Origin: an uncultured Alphaproteobacteria bacterium | GTDB lineage: Bacteria; Pseudomonadota; Alphaproteobacteria; Caulobacterales; Caulobacteraceae | Length of the DNA stretch: 64,000 nucleotides | Reading direction: 5' to 3' | Assembly (NCBI GenBank): GCA_903822175.1 | Contig: CAIJOB010000022.1 | Location: 94,111-158,110 of the forward strand | Shown: positions 28,087 to 36,098 of the stretch, piece by piece | Layout of the letters: each line of letters opens with the position of its first letter | Numbering within the stretch: position 1 is the stretch's first letter | Position numbers and translations under genes: made by a program | Notes under the pieces: generated by a model | Databases searched by the model: none | Told to the model about the DNA's origin: nothing | Seen by the model: the letters and a program-made list of their open reading frames with translations, nothing else

Positions 28087-29037
28087 ATGCGCCTGATCGA
28101 CGCCGCCGAGGTCCGCGCCAACCTGACCTATGAGGTCTGCATCGCCGCGGTGCGGGGCGCGATGATCGCGCTTTCGGCGGGTGAGACGCGCCAGCTCCTG
28201 CGCTCGATCATGCATTTCGAGGACGGGCGGATGTTCGGGGTGATGCCGGGCGCCATGGGCGACACCGCAGCCTTCGGCGCCAAGGTGCTGAGCGTGTTTC
28301 CGCAGAACTTCGAGGTCGGCCGCCCCTCGCACCAGGGCGTGGTCCTGATGTTCGATCCGGTCAGCGGCGAGCTGGCCTGCGTCGCCGAGGCCAGCAGCAT
28401 CACCGCCATCCGCACGGCGGCGGCGAGCGCGGTGGCCACCGATGCGCTGGCGCGGCCGGACGCGCGGCGCCTGGCGATCCTCGGCTACGGCGACCAAGCC
28501 GAGGCCCATGCCGAAGCGATCGGCAAGGTCCGCGATCTGGAAAGCATCACCGTCTGGGGACGTTCGCAGGATCGGGCGCAGGCCTTCGCCGCCAAGGTCG
28601 CCGCCCACGCCGGCGCGCCCATCAAGGTCGCGGCGAGCGCGCAGGCCGCCGTCGCCGACGCCGACATCGTCTGCACCGTGACCGCCTCGCGCGAGCCGGT
28701 GCTGAAGGGCGCCTGGCTCGCGCCGGGGACCCACGTGAACCTGGTGGGGTCGAGCTTCCCGGGGCCGTCCGAGGTCGACCATGACCTGGTCGTCCGCGCG
28801 CGGTTCATCGCCGACTACCGCTAGGGCATCCTGAAGCAAGGGGCCGAATTCCTGCTGGCGAAAGAGGCCGGTCTGATCGGTGACGACCATATCGTGGGCG
28901 AGATCGGGCAGGTGTTGTCCGGCGATCTGCCCGGCCGCCAGTCGGCCGATCAGCTCACCGTCTACAAGTCGATCGGCCACATCGTGCAGGACCTGGCGAG
29001 CGTCCAGGCTCTGCTGGCGCTACCGCCGCGCGCTTAG
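28087..29037 (+). pseudogene. Ornithine cyclodeaminase/mu-crystallin family gene with in-frame amber stop
   Basis: The first 245 codons encode an ornithine cyclodeaminase family protein: the substrate region (FGAKVLSVFPQNFEVGRPSH), the Rossmann NAD site (AILGYGDQAEAHAEAI) and the DADIVCTVTASREPVL segment. Translation stops at TAG 28822-28824 after ARFIADYR. The same frame continues without frameshift for 70 codons with the family's proper C-terminus (GILKQGAEFLLAKEAG, then IVGEIGQVLSGDLPGRQSAD and VYKSIGHIVQDLAS) to TAG at 29035-29037. The amber replaces a residue that is usually Glu or similar between R and G, so one base change (GAG to TAG) explains it. The natural end interlocks with the convergent aminotransferase by four bases. 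Recent nonsense mutation or a sequencing error are both possible. Confidence 0.85.
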
Positions 29038-30362
29038 GCGATCTCCATCAGGACGCCACGCACGATCCCAAACAGCTCTTCGATCTGCGCCGCGGTGATG
29101 ATCAGCGGCGGCGAGAACGCCAGCGTGTCGCCGGTGTAGCGGACCATGGCGCCGGTCTTCAGCGCCCCCAGCATGGCCTCGTAGCCGCGTTTGCCGGGCG
29201 CGTCCGGCCGGGGCGCCAGCTCGATCGCCGCCATCATGCCGAGGTTGCGGATATCGATGACGTGCGGACAGTCGGCGAGGCTGTGGACCGCCGCCTCCCA
29301 CACCGGCGCGAGCTCGGCGGCCCGGGTCAGCAGGCTCTCGCGGCGATAGATGTCCAGCGTCGCCAGCGCGGCGGCGCAGGCCGCCGGGTGGCCGGAGTAG
29401 GTGTAGCCGTGGAACAGCTCGATGGCGTTCTCCGGCGCCTGCATCAGGGCGTCGTGGATGTCGCGGTGGGCGAACACCGCGCCCATCGGGAAGGCCCCGT
29501 TGGTCAGGCCCTTGGCGGTGGTCATGATGTCCGGCGTTACTCCGAAATACTGGGCCGCAAAGGGCGCGCCAAGCCGTCCGAAACCGGTGATCACCTCGTC
29601 GAAGATCAACAGGATGCCGTGCTTGGTGCAGAGCTCGCGCAGGCGTTCGAGATAGCCGACCGGCGGCGGCAGGACGCCCGCCGACCCGGCCACCGGCTCG
29701 ACGATCACCGCGGCGATGGTCTCGGCGCCATGCAGCGCGATCAGCCGCTCCAGATCGTCGGCCCGCTCGGCGCCATGCTTCGGCTGGCCCTTGGCGAAGG
29801 CGTTCTTCTCCAGGTCGTGGGTGTGGCGCAGATGGTCGGCGCCCGGCAGCGTCAGGAAGGCCCGACGGTTGTTCACCAGCCCGCCCACCGAGATGCCGCC
29901 GAAGCCGACCCCGTGATAGCCCTTCTCGCGGCCGATCAGCCGGGTGCGCTGGCCCTGGCCCTTGGCGCGGTGATAGGCCAGCGCGATCTTCAGCGCCGTG
30001 TCCACCGACTCCGAGCCGGAGTTGGTGAAGAAGATGCGGTCAAGGCCGGCCGGCGCCAGCTTGGCCAGCTCCGTCGCCAGGTCGAAGACCAGCGGATGGC
30101 TCATCTGGAACGAGGGCGCATAGTCCAGCGCCAGCAGTTGCTGGCTGACCGCGGCGGCGATCTCCGGGCGGCCATGGCCGGCGTTGACGCACCACAGGCC
30201 CGCCGAGCCATCGATCACCTCGCGCCCGTCCTCGGTGCGGTAGTGGACGCCCTTGGCGGAGACCAACAGGCGCGGATCGGCCTTGAACTGCCGGTTGGCG
30301 GTGAACGGCATCCAGAAGGCGTCGAGGTCCGGGCGGTTCAGGCGATCAGACAGGTCATTCAT
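29034..30362 (-). CDS. Omega-amino acid:pyruvate aminotransferase (class III, PLP)
   Basis: A 442-residue fold-type I PLP enzyme. It resembles beta-alanine/omega-amino acid:pyruvate aminotransferases, with LDAFWMPFTANRQFKADPR at the N-terminus and FTNSGSESVDTALKIALAYH for the phosphate-binding turn; LLIFDEVITGFGRLG contains the PLP-pyridine Asp, and TTAKGLTNGAFPMGAV the Schiff-base Lys. It would transfer the terminal amino group of beta-alanine or a similar amine to pyruvate, forming malonic semialdehyde and alanine. Malonic semialdehyde is also the product of the RutC step, so location 1.5 kb from the rut genes fits a shared reductive pyrimidine/beta-alanine catabolic theme; this functional link is inference. 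Confidence 0.88.
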   Translation of the reverse strand: MNDLSDRLNRPDLDAFWMPFTANRQFKADPRLLVSAKGVHYRTEDGREVIDGSAGLWCVNAGHGRPEIAAAVSQQLLALDYAPSFQMSHPLVFDLATELAKLAPAGLDRIFFTNSGSESVDTALKIALAYHRAKGQGQRTRLIGREKGYHGVGFGGISVGGLVNNRRAFLTLPGADHLRHTHDLEKNAFAKGQPKHGAERADDLERLIALHGAETIAAVIVEPVAGSAGVLPPPVGYLERLRELCTKHGILLIFDEVITGFGRLGAPFAAQYFGVTPDIMTTAKGLTNGAFPMGAVFAHRDIHDALMQAPENAIELFHGYTYSGHPAACAAALATLDIYRRESLLTRAAELAPVWEAAVHSLADCPHVIDIRNLGMMAAIELAPRPDAPGKRGYEAMLGALKTGAMVRYTGDTLAFSPPLIITAAQIEELFGIVRGVLMEIA

Positions 30363-30398
30363 GGTGTCGGTCCCGCGGGCGTGTTCGGCCCTACGAAA

Positions 30399-31709
30399 TC
30401 AGGTTCGCGGCAGGCCCGCCACCTGATTGAGCCGCGCCCAGCTGCGACCATGCGCTCCATGGCCGGCCGCGCCGCCTCTGTCGAGGGCGGCCAACCAGCG
30501 GGCCTCGGCGGCGTCGGCCTCCCGCCAGCACTCGGCGACGGCCCGTTTCAGGACCTCGGCCCCCGCGTCCAGGGCCCCATCGATCCGCGCCTGGAACTCG
30601 GCCTCCAGCGCGTCCCGCTCGCCTTCGATCGAAGCGAGACCTGCCGAGAAATCGCGCAGCAGGGCACGATGCAACCGCTCGTGGCGCCACCACAGCGTCT
30701 CGTCGTCGAAGCGGTCGGTGGGCGCCGGCCCCTGGGGTGGGAGGCCGGTCTCGAACAGCATCGGCTTGAACAGGCTGATGCAAGGCGCTGAGGTTCCGGT
30801 CAGCCAGTGGACGGCGCGGCCAGGCCTAAGCTCGCTGACCATCGAGGCCACCGACTGGCTGCGGCGCGGCCCTTGCGCGGCGTGCATGCAGATCGTCCGC
30901 CCGTGCGTGTTGGCCGGGCTCCAGTCGGGGTCCTCGCCGTGGTCGCGCAGCGCGGCCATCATGGAGCCCGGCGTCACCCTGGGCGCAGCGCGGTCGAGCA
31001 GCGCATTGCCCCGCGCGCAGCGGCCGCGCCCGAAGCTCGCGGCATCGCGCACCGGATCGAGCAGTTCGGCCGCCACGTCGAACCGGCCATCGGCGCCGGT
31101 CCAGCCCTCGCGCCGCGCGTGGGCGGCCAGGTCGACGCTGACCGCGTCATAGGTGCGGCCGATCGAGTAGGCGTTGGAGAGCGCCCGATGGTTCGCCACC
31201 CGCTCCACCGCCCACCAACGCCCGGCGGTCTCTAGCACATAGGCCTCCGTGGCGTCGGCGACGATGAAGCCGTTGTTGTAGTAGAACCGGCCCAGGTGCC
31301 CGCAGTCGCCGCCTTGGCCATAACGTTCCAGCAGGCCAGTCATCACCTCGACCGCCTGCGCCGCCGTCGCCGCCCGCTCCAGGCCCAGCCGGACCAGGTC
31401 CATGCCGGTGAGCGCGCGCTTGCGCTCGGCCGGCGTCTTGGCGTGCTGGGCCTCATTGCCTATGGCCACCCCATGCTCATTGGCGCCCATCTCCGCGCCC
31501 CACATCCAGAACGGCCGGCTGAGCAGGCAGGCATGCGTCGCCGGTGCGTCGGGGATGGTTAGGTAGGTGAGCTTCAGGTCCCCGCCGCCGCTGCGCCTTG
31601 GCGACAGCTCCAGGCCCTGCGCCTCGTTGCGCTCCCGATCACTGTTCTTGGCGAACAGCGCCGCGCCCCGCGCCGTCGAGCCCGCCAGAGCGACCAGGGT
31701 GTCACACAT
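30399..31709 (-). CDS. C69-family dipeptidase, secernin-like
   Basis: A 436-residue N-terminal nucleophile (Ntn) hydrolase. The start MCDTLVAL places Cys2 as the catalytic nucleophile exposed after removal of Met, and ALFAKNSDRERNEAQ is the secernin/C69 signature following it; GWxGA-like WMWGAEMGANEHGVAIGNEA is the second conserved block. These enzymes are cytosolic peptidases or amidohydrolases; eukaryotic secernins are the closest named relatives. There is no signal peptide. It is transcribed with the aminotransferase (36 bases apart) and possibly with the small exported protein upstream. Substrate unknown. Confidence 0.85.
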   Translation of the reverse strand: MCDTLVALAGSTARGAALFAKNSDRERNEAQGLELSPRRSGGGDLKLTYLTIPDAPATHACLLSRPFWMWGAEMGANEHGVAIGNEAQHAKTPAERKRALTGMDLVRLGLERAATAAQAVEVMTGLLERYGQGGDCGHLGRFYYNNGFIVADATEAYVLETAGRWWAVERVANHRALSNAYSIGRTYDAVSVDLAAHARREGWTGADGRFDVAAELLDPVRDAASFGRGRCARGNALLDRAAPRVTPGSMMAALRDHGEDPDWSPANTHGRTICMHAAQGPRRSQSVASMVSELRPGRAVHWLTGTSAPCISLFKPMLFETGLPPQGPAPTDRFDDETLWWRHERLHRALLRDFSAGLASIEGERDALEAEFQARIDGALDAGAEVLKRAVAECWREADAAEARWLAALDRGGAAGHGAHGRSWARLNQVAGLPRT

Positions 31710-31724
31710 GCCGGCGGGGCCCAG

Positions 31725-32204
31725 TCAGTGTTGGTTCGGGACGGTGATGCATTGATGCTTGGCGAAGTCGGTGGGCGGCTTCTTCTCGTTCGCAGACACG
31801 TGGCGCTGGAACACCCATGTCACCAGCAGAGGCGATTCGGTGTCGTCGAAGACGCTTTTCGGCGTTTCGTGGATTTCGGCGACGATATCGATGTCGCCCT
31901 GCGAGATATTGGTGCCGTAGCCCCACGGATTTTGCGGCCGTCCGGGCCGCAGCGAGAAGGTCCCGCTGCCGGGGCCGTAGCTGGATCCCGATGGGGTGAC
32001 GACGCCCTTGCCGGACATCTTGTAGAAAAAGGCGATGTCGCTGTCCGATTGCAGCCAAAGCGCGAAATCGTGGACGTCGTCCGCCGAGACCTTCTCGGTG
32101 AGCCAGCCGCAGAGCTGAGCGGCGCGCGCCGGCCCCGAAACGGCGACGGCGGCGGTCAGCGCGAGGGCGGCGGCGAGCGCCAGGTCACGACGAGGAATTT
32201 GCAT
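31725..32204 (-). CDS. Small exported protein of unknown function
   Basis: The ATG at 32204, with GAAGGG six bases upstream, gives 159 residues (a TTG one codon earlier is also in frame). A signal peptide of about 28 residues with a twin-Arg-containing n-region (PRRDLALAAALALTAAVAV) ends at GPARAAQ. The mature domain of about 130 residues has a central GSSYGPGSGTFSL motif and two cysteines, one near each end (LCGWL and HQCITV), which could form a disulfide. I recognise no family. It is divergent from the XRE regulator over a 237-base gap and lies 15 bases upstream of the C69 gene. Confidence 0.6.
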   Translation of the reverse strand: MQIPRRDLALAAALALTAAVAVSGPARAAQLCGWLTEKVSADDVHDFALWLQSDSDIAFFYKMSGKGVVTPSGSSYGPGSGTFSLRPGRPQNPWGYGTNISQGDIDIVAEIHETPKSVFDDTESPLLVTWVFQRHVSANEKKPPTDFAKHQCITVPNQH

Positions 32205-32441
32205 CAACAGCCCTTCTTTCCACCGATGCGCGCGCGACCCATCTGGGGCGTATCGGCTCGGGACTCCTCAGGTGCGCGGCATGGTTGAGCCCGATAAGGG
32301 CGGATCGCAACCACCGCGCTGTAGTGAAGGCCCGACTCCTTCGCTATAGCCGATTCAACGGCATTTCATTGTTCGTCCAGCTTGTTGTGCAATTCTGGGC
32401 GTCTGCGAGAATACGCCGCTGCGCAACTGCCAGGGGTCTAG

Positions 32442-32807
32442 ATGGCTGCAGAGTCCCGCAATCCACGCCACGGCGCCCTCGACGCCGCGCTTGGAGAACG
32501 CATCCGCCGCCGCCGCCGCGAGCTGGGCATGTCCCAGTCGGCTCTGGGGGGTAAGCTCGGCATCACCTTCCAGCAGGTGCAGAAGTACGAGAACGGCACC
32601 AACCGCGTCTCGGCGACCATGCTCGTCAAGCTGTCGGATGCGCTGGGCATGCCGGTGACCGAGATCCTGCACGAGGCCGAGAAGGGCGCTCCGGTGAAGG
32701 ACGCCAAGGCCGAGGACGCCCAACTGTTAGCCGCCTTCGGACGAATTCAGTCCGCCGAAGTCCGCGCCGCGGTGCTGGTGCTCGTGGCGGGCCTCACCCA
32801 GCGCTGA
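32442..32807 (+). CDS. XRE-family helix-turn-helix transcriptional regulator
   Basis: A 121-residue protein, essentially one HTH_3/Cro-C1 domain at about 15-75 (GERIRRRRRELGMSQSALGG then KLGITFQQVQKYENGTNRVS) plus a short helical tail. The ITFQQVQKYENGxNRVSA pattern is a widespread alphaproteobacterial subgroup of chromosomal XRE regulators. Target genes cannot be read; the long upstream region (32208-32441), which becomes AT-richer around 32340-32400, is the obvious place for its own promoter and perhaps autoregulation. The sulfatase/FGE operon converges on it from the right with 47 bases between stops. Confidence 0.9.
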   Translation: MAAESRNPRHGALDAALGERIRRRRRELGMSQSALGGKLGITFQQVQKYENGTNRVSATMLVKLSDALGMPVTEILHEAEKGAPVKDAKAEDAQLLAAFGRIQSAEVRAAVLVLVAGLTQR

Positions 32808-32854
32808 GGCGGTTTCAGGTCGACGGTCTCAGGTCGCCAAGCCCCCAGATGGCC

Positions 32855-34360
32855 TCAATGCGACTGAGGTCGCCAGGGCTGCGGGACCGTGGTTGACGGA
32901 CCAAAGATCACCGAAGGCATCGGATAGCGGCTGGGCTTGTAGACGTAGTTGTCGTGCGTCTCGGCGCGCAGGGCCTCCAGCCGCGCCTTGAGCTCCGCGG
33001 TGAGCGTCGCGAACTCCGGCTTTCCATAGAGGTTGTGGTCCTCGCCGGGGTCGGTCTTGAGGTCGTAGAGTTCCCACTCCTGCGGCTCGGTGAAGTAGTG
33101 GATGAGCTTGTAGCGCTCGGTGCGCACGCCGCGGTTCGGCTTCACGTTCTCGTAGCCGGGATATTCGTAATATTCGTAGAGCCAGTCCTTGCGCCAGTCG
33201 CTCACGGCGCGGCCCTCGGCGAGGGGCAGGAAGCTGCGGCCCTGCATGGTCGCGGGGATCGGCAGGCCGGCCATCTGCAGGAGGGTCGGCGCGGCGTCGA
33301 GGTTCAGCACCATCTCCTCGCGGCTCTGGCCGGCCTTGGCGCGGCCGGGCCAGCGCACGATCATCGGCACACGGATCGACGGCTCGTACATCAGCCGCTT
33401 GTCGTAGAAATTGTGCTCGCCCAGAAAGAAGCCGTGGTCTGAGCTCAGCATCACGGCGGTGTCGTTCCACTGGCCGCGTTTCTTGAGCGCATCGGCCACC
33501 CGGCCCACGTTCTCGTCGTTGGATTCGACACCGGCCCAGTGGTCCTTGACCAGCTCCTCGAGCGACCGCGGATCGTCGAAGAACACCTGGGTGGTGCCGA
33601 TCTTGTTGGCGGCGTTGGCGACCGCGCGCGGCTTGCCGGGGTAGTCCTTCAGGTCCTCGTCGAAGTCGGCCGGAACCGGGACCTTCACCCCGTTGAACCG
33701 CTCCAGCAGGTGCCGCGGGCGGTAGAAGGGCGCGTGCGGTGACCAGAACCATACGAAGAGGCACAGCGGCTTGTCGCCCGTGCGGCGCTCCAGCCAGGCC
33801 ACCGTGCGGTCGGTGAGGAGATCGTCCACATAGGTGTCGCGGTAGGTCTTGGTCGTGGCCTCGCCGGCGCCGATCCGCTCGGTGATCGTCGGGTTCAGAT
33901 AGTCAGCCTGACCCCGGAACCCGAAATAGTAGTCCCACGGGTGATCGAGCAGGGCGCCGGAGACATGGCTCTTGCCGACGAAGGCGGTCTCGTAGCCGGC
34001 GGCCTTCAGGAGGTCCGAGACCAGCGGGAAGCTGATCGGCACGGTGGCCTCTTCGTTGGTCGTGGCGCCGGTGGTGTGGCTGTAGGCGCCGGTCAGGAAG
34101 CTTGCGCGCGACGGCAGGCAGAGCGCGTTGGTGACGAAGGCATTCTTGAACACCGTCCCTTCGCGGGCGAGCGCGTCCATGTTCGGCGTCTTCAGCGCCT
34201 TGTTGCCCATGAAGCCGAACTCGTCGTTCCGCAGGCCTTCGCCCAGGAAGAACACCAGGTTCGGGCGTTTCGCGGGCTGGGCCTGCGCGGTCGTGGCAAG
34301 ACCCGCCGTGGCGGCGAGGCCGGCGACCAGCGCGCGCCGGCTGGGCTGATGTCGGGTCAT
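32855..34360 (-). CDS. Exported Cys-type sulfatase (arylsulfatase family S1)
   Basis: Starting at ATG 34360 gives 501 residues with a Tat-like signal (RRALVAGLAATAGLATTAQA). The sulfatase active-site motif C-x-P-S-R is present as Cys81 in ALCLPSRASFLTG; this Cys is converted to formylglycine, and the maturation enzyme is encoded just upstream. SSDHGFFLGEHN is the C-terminal metal/His motif. The N-terminal metal pair normally read as D-D is here E-G (FFLGEGLRNDEFG); I recall this as a feature of one sulfatase subgroup, but it deserves checking. The open frame continues upstream across the FGE gene in another frame and is not coding there. Substrate is an unknown sulfate ester. Confidence 0.88.
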   Translation of the reverse strand: MTRHQPSRRALVAGLAATAGLATTAQAQPAKRPNLVFFLGEGLRNDEFGFMGNKALKTPNMDALAREGTVFKNAFVTNALCLPSRASFLTGAYSHTTGATTNEEATVPISFPLVSDLLKAAGYETAFVGKSHVSGALLDHPWDYYFGFRGQADYLNPTITERIGAGEATTKTYRDTYVDDLLTDRTVAWLERRTGDKPLCLFVWFWSPHAPFYRPRHLLERFNGVKVPVPADFDEDLKDYPGKPRAVANAANKIGTTQVFFDDPRSLEELVKDHWAGVESNDENVGRVADALKKRGQWNDTAVMLSSDHGFFLGEHNFYDKRLMYEPSIRVPMIVRWPGRAKAGQSREEMVLNLDAAPTLLQMAGLPIPATMQGRSFLPLAEGRAVSDWRKDWLYEYYEYPGYENVKPNRGVRTERYKLIHYFTEPQEWELYDLKTDPGEDHNLYGKPEFATLTAELKARLEALRAETHDNYVYKPSRYPMPSVIFGPSTTVPQPWRPQSH

Positions 34361-34380
34361 TGAGCGCCTCCCTGCCTCGA

Positions 34381-35334
34381 CTATCGCCGTACGACGCAGC
34401 GGAAGCCCATATGCGATGTGGTCGTGTCGATCGGCTGTGGCCAGCGCGCGGCGGGACGGTAGCGCTGGCAGTAGTTCGGCGCGCAGAGGTGCGAGCCGCC
34501 CTTGGCGACGCGGCGCGGGATGCCGGCGACGGGCGAGGCCGGGTCGCAGCTTTCGGCCCGCGCCAGGGCTTCGGAGCGCGGCTTGCCGCAGCAGCTCGCG
34601 CCGGGTTGCGGCGCCTGGACGTACCAGTCGGCCGTCCACTCCCAGACATTGCCGATCATGTCGTAGAGGCCAAAGCCGTTGGGCGGATAGGACCCGACCG
34701 GCGAGGTGCGCTCCAGGCCGGCCGGCGCGCGGTTGTCGTGCGGGAACACGCCCTGCCAGGTCTTGGCCTGCGGGACGCCGCCCGGCTCGAAGTCGTCGCC
34801 CCAGGCGTAGGCCGCGCCGTCGAGGCCGCCGCGCGCGGCGAATTCCCACTCGGCCTCGGTGGGGAGCTGCTTCTTCGCCCACTGGGCATAGGCGGCCGCG
34901 TCCGGATAGCCGATGTGGACCACCGGATGGTCGGGCAGGGCGTCTGGTCCGCCTGGTCCCAGCGGCCGTCGCCAATCGGCGCCGAACTCGAACGCCCACC
35001 AGCTGGCCTGGCCCTGCAGGTCGACGGGTCCGCTCGGCGGCGTGAAGACCAGGGAGCCGGCGCGCGCCATCTCAGGCGCCATGCCCGGATAGTCCCGCGG
35101 GTCCGGGGCGATCTGCGCGAAGGTGACGTAGCCGGTGGCGGCCACGAAGCGGGCGAAGGCGGCGTTGGTGACCGGCGTCTCGTCGATCCAGAAGTCGCCG
35201 ACGCTGGCCTCGCGCACCGGCCGCTCGTCGGCATAGAAGTCGTCGGAGCCCATGCGGAAGGTCCCGCCGCGCAGCAGGCGCATGCCGGCGAACCGGCCCT
35301 GCGTCTTGCGCCCGCGATCCATCGCCATGCTCAA
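34381..35334 (-). CDS. Formylglycine-generating enzyme family protein (sulfatase maturase)
   Basis: A 317-residue FGE-sulfatase (SUMF1-type) domain protein. RGGTFRMGSDDFYADERPV opens the domain, LPTEAEWEFAARGG and GLYDMIGNVWEWTADW are the core signatures, and the copper-binding catalytic pair Cys284/Cys289 appears as SHLCAPNYCQRYR, with spacing equal to the human enzyme's pair. It oxidises the active-site Cys of the adjacent sulfatase to formylglycine using O2. A TTG at 35334 is chosen because GGAGG lies seven bases upstream; the ATG at 35328 is the alternative at 13 bases. No signal peptide, so modification occurs in the cytoplasm before export. Sulfatase starts 20 bases downstream. Confidence 0.9.
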   Translation of the reverse strand: MSMAMDRGRKTQGRFAGMRLLRGGTFRMGSDDFYADERPVREASVGDFWIDETPVTNAAFARFVAATGYVTFAQIAPDPRDYPGMAPEMARAGSLVFTPPSGPVDLQGQASWWAFEFGADWRRPLGPGGPDALPDHPVVHIGYPDAAAYAQWAKKQLPTEAEWEFAARGGLDGAAYAWGDDFEPGGVPQAKTWQGVFPHDNRAPAGLERTSPVGSYPPNGFGLYDMIGNVWEWTADWYVQAPQPGASCCGKPRSEALARAESCDPASPVAGIPRRVAKGGSHLCAPNYCQRYRPAARWPQPIDTTTSHMGFRCVVRR

Positions 35335-35417
35335 CGCGAGGCCTCCATCCGACCGCGTTGTTATGGGCGAGGCCGCGGGTTCGCGCTACAGACGAGGGGC
35401 GCTTACGGGAACCCTGA

Positions 35418-36098
35418 ATGCCGAAGATCCTGGCGATCGAGGACGACGCCACCACGGGCAAGGAGATCGTCGCCGAGCTGGAAGGCCACGGCTTCGCGGT
35501 CGAGTGGGTGGCCGACGGCCGCGAGGGCATGGCGCGCGCGCTCAGCGGCGCCTTCGATGCGGTGATCCTCGACCGGCTGCTGCCGGGGACGGACGGTCTG
35601 GCCATCGTCACCGCCATGCGCGGCGCCGAGATCGACATCCCGGTCCTGATGATCAGTGCGCTCAGTGACGTGGACGAGCGCATCCGCGGCCTGCGCGCCG
35701 GCGGCGACGACTACATGGCCAAGCCCTTCGCCTCGGAGGAGATGACCGCGCGGCTGGAGGTGCTGCTGCGCCAGCGGGCCGATGCGCCGCGCCAGCTCAG
35801 CCTGTCGGTGGCCGACCTCGACCTTGACCTGATCACCCGGACCGCACGGCGCGGGGCCGTGGAGATCCGGCTGATGCCGACCGAATATAAGCTGCTCGAA
35901 TATATGATGCGCAACTCCGGCCAGGTGCTGACGCGGACGATGATCTTCGAGGCGATCTGGGGCTACCACTTCGACCCCGGCACCAATCTGATCGACGTGC
36001 ATCTGGGCCGCTTGCGGCGCAAGATCGACCGGCCGGGACTAAAGCAGCTGATCCAGACGGTCCGCGGCTCGGGGTATGCGCTCAATGCGGCCGAGTGA
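35418..36098 (+). CDS. OmpR/PhoB-family response regulator
   Basis: A 226-residue two-domain regulator. The receiver has the acidic pocket EDD (8-10), phospho-acceptor Asp52 (VILDRLLPG), Ser/Thr position in LMISA and Lys102 (MAKPF). The winged-helix DNA-binding domain occupies about 127-226, with LMPTEYKLLEYMMRNSGQVL and the recognition region TNLIDVHLGRLRRKID. It is paired with the histidine kinase gene, whose start overlaps this gene's end by 23 bases, so a phosphotransfer pair is very likely. Divergent from the FGE gene over 83 bases, which suggests, without proof, control of the sulfatase operon. Confidence 0.93.
   Translation: MPKILAIEDDATTGKEIVAELEGHGFAVEWVADGREGMARALSGAFDAVILDRLLPGTDGLAIVTAMRGAEIDIPVLMISALSDVDERIRGLRAGGDDYMAKPFASEEMTARLEVLLRQRADAPRQLSLSVADLDLDLITRTARRGAVEIRLMPTEYKLLEYMMRNSGQVLTRTMIFEAIWGYHFDPGTNLIDVHLGRLRRKIDRPGLKQLIQTVRGSGYALNAAE

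Noticed and set aside
28087..28824. Calling the cyclodeaminase a naturally shorter 245-residue protein, or reading TAG as pyrrolysine
   Set aside because: The downstream codons encode the conserved family C-terminus, so the gene is not naturally short. Pyrrolysine machinery is not expected in this group and nothing in the window supports it.
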